Origin: Bdellovibrionales bacterium
GTDB lineage: Bacteria > Bdellovibrionota > Bacteriovoracia > Bacteriovoracales > Bacteriovoracaceae
NCBI GenBank assembly: GCA_030633015.1
Contig: DAOVTR010000140.1
Span: 1-5,400, forward strand
DNA length: 5,400 bases
Direction: 5' to 3'
Shown: piece by piece, positions 4,712-5,400 of the stretch
Numbering within the stretch: the first letter of the stretch is position 1
Layout of the letters: every line of letters starts with the position of its first letter
Notes under the pieces: generated by a model
The model's database searches: none
The model's input: the letters and a program-made list of their open reading frames with translations, nothing else
Told to the model about the DNA's origin: nothing
Translations under genes and position numbers: made by a program

Positions 4712-5400
4712 TCTTTTCATTAAGCCAAAGCTTAAACTGATCGGTTATTTTACTATCACTAACGTCATAATCTAGTGTCATATAAAATTCACCAGACTGA
4801 TCATCAAGATGAACTTTTGTAACACTTAAAATCAATTCATCTTCGCTTTTAATAATATCTTCTAAAATATCACCTGACATTTTAACCATAGTGCCTTTTG
4901 AAATGAACCGATCTGACACTAGGGTAATTGCAAATTCATCAATACTATATATATCGAAATGTTGAGTAATAACACAGTCTGATAACCTTTCAGCGACACT
5001 TAACAGTGGCAAAGAATTTGAGATAATTCCCATTTGATAAAAATGATCCATAATCTTAGAATTTAAAATTGCCATATCTAAAGGCTTAAACAGATAATCT
5101 GTAGCACCAATCTCCATAGCATGTACTACATCTTGACCATTTGACCTTCTAGATAAAACAAAAATGGGAATATCAAAATTAATTTTCTTTCTTATTGCCA
5201 TAATCAAAGGGAATCCCCCACCTGGCATATCATCAAGATTAATATCTACAATGCAAAGATCTGGGGTTGAAACTTTTAAATTATTTAAAAAATCCTCTGG
5301 TGTAGTAGTAGTATTAACAACATGCCCTTCGTTTTCCAACTTTAATTTTATTAAGTTATTAAAACTTTTATCATCATCAATTGTTAAAATATTAAGATTA
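4704..5400 (-). CDS. Response regulator: receiver domain plus possible PilZ-like C-terminal domain, 5' end outside window
   Basis: The frame is open through base 5400, so the start lies beyond the right edge. An in-frame TTG at 5339 is not the start, because the first receiver strand and acidic pocket lie upstream of it. Counting from the edge, 231 residues are visible. ILTIDDDKSF (4-13) supplies the acidic pair D8/D9. CIVDINL (49-55) has the phosphoacceptor D52. FVLSRRS has the switch Ser83, and DYLFKPLD has Lys105. All receiver landmarks are present with CheY-like spacing, so phosphorylation by a histidine kinase is expected. The remaining 105 or so residues are beta-rich, with FDIYSIDEFAITL (148-160), GTMVKM (169-174), a strand ILSVTKVHL and a final strand FYMTLDY. 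They resemble a PilZ-like barrel but lack a clear R-x-x-x-R and the Gly of the D/N-x-S-x-x-G motif, so c-di-GMP binding is doubtful. No DNA-binding domain is seen. The gene converges on the peptidase gene and overlaps its end by 8 bases. Confidence 0.85.
   Translation of the reverse strand, partial: NLNILTIDDDKSFNNLIKLKLENEGHVVNTTTTPEDFLNNLKVSTPDLCIVDINLDDMPGGGFPLIMAIRKKINFDIPIFVLSRRSNGQDVVHAMEIGATDYLFKPLDMAILNSKIMDHFYQMGIISNSLPLLSVAERLSDCVITQHFDIYSIDEFAITLVSDRFISKGTMVKMSGDILEDIIKSEDELILSVTKVHLDDQSGEFYMTLDYDVSDSKITDQFKLWLNEKTK

Noticed and set aside
4720..4735. Perfect hairpin TTAAGC-caaa-GCTTAA just after the peptidase stop
   Set aside because: It has no T-tract directly after it in either direction and lies inside the response regulator coding sequence, so I do not call it a terminator.
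4704..5339. Response regulator starting at the TTG at 5339
   Set aside because: The in-frame sequence further right encodes the first receiver strand and the acidic triplet DDD, which the protein needs, so the start is beyond the window.

Overview
The window is AT-rich (roughly one third G+C by eye) and densely coded. It holds seven protein genes, almost no spare DNA, and no RNA gene, mobile element or CRISPR array that I can see. The gene families (LpoB-like lipoprotein, LPP20-family proteins, a periplasmic FecR-domain protein, a secreted papain-like peptidase, a CheY-type receiver protein) point to a Gram-negative, outer-membrane-bearing bacterium. The low G+C, lysine-rich exported proteins and GTG/TTG starts would fit a Bdellovibrio/Bacteriovorax-type organism, but that placement is a guess.

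Layout: positions 1-3114 form one minus-strand operon of five genes. In transcription order these are a 62-residue membrane-anchored small protein (TTG start at 3114), a periplasmic FecR-domain protein with an 11-residue-repeat tail, an LPP20-like lipoprotein, a second LPP20-like protein with a cleavable signal peptide, and an LpoB-like lipoprotein cut by the left edge. Gaps are 5, 37, 13 and 15 bases. A divergent intergenic region (3115-3310) carries promoter candidates for both directions and a perfect inverted repeat. To its right, on the plus strand, lies a secreted papain-family cysteine peptidase (3311-4711) with an intact catalytic set and a long repetitive, Lys-rich N-terminal region. 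A minus-strand response regulator (4704-5400) converges on it, overlaps it by 8 bases, and runs off the right edge at its 5' end.

How they may work together: the five operon products and the divergent peptidase all carry an export signal or membrane anchor, so this is a cell-envelope locus. Two LPP20-type proteins and an LpoB-like lipoprotein suggest an outer-membrane or peptidoglycan-associated assembly. The FecR-domain protein and the peptidase both carry 11-residue (hendecad-like) coiled-coil repeats, which raises the untested idea that they interact. The response regulator is convergent and need not belong to the system.
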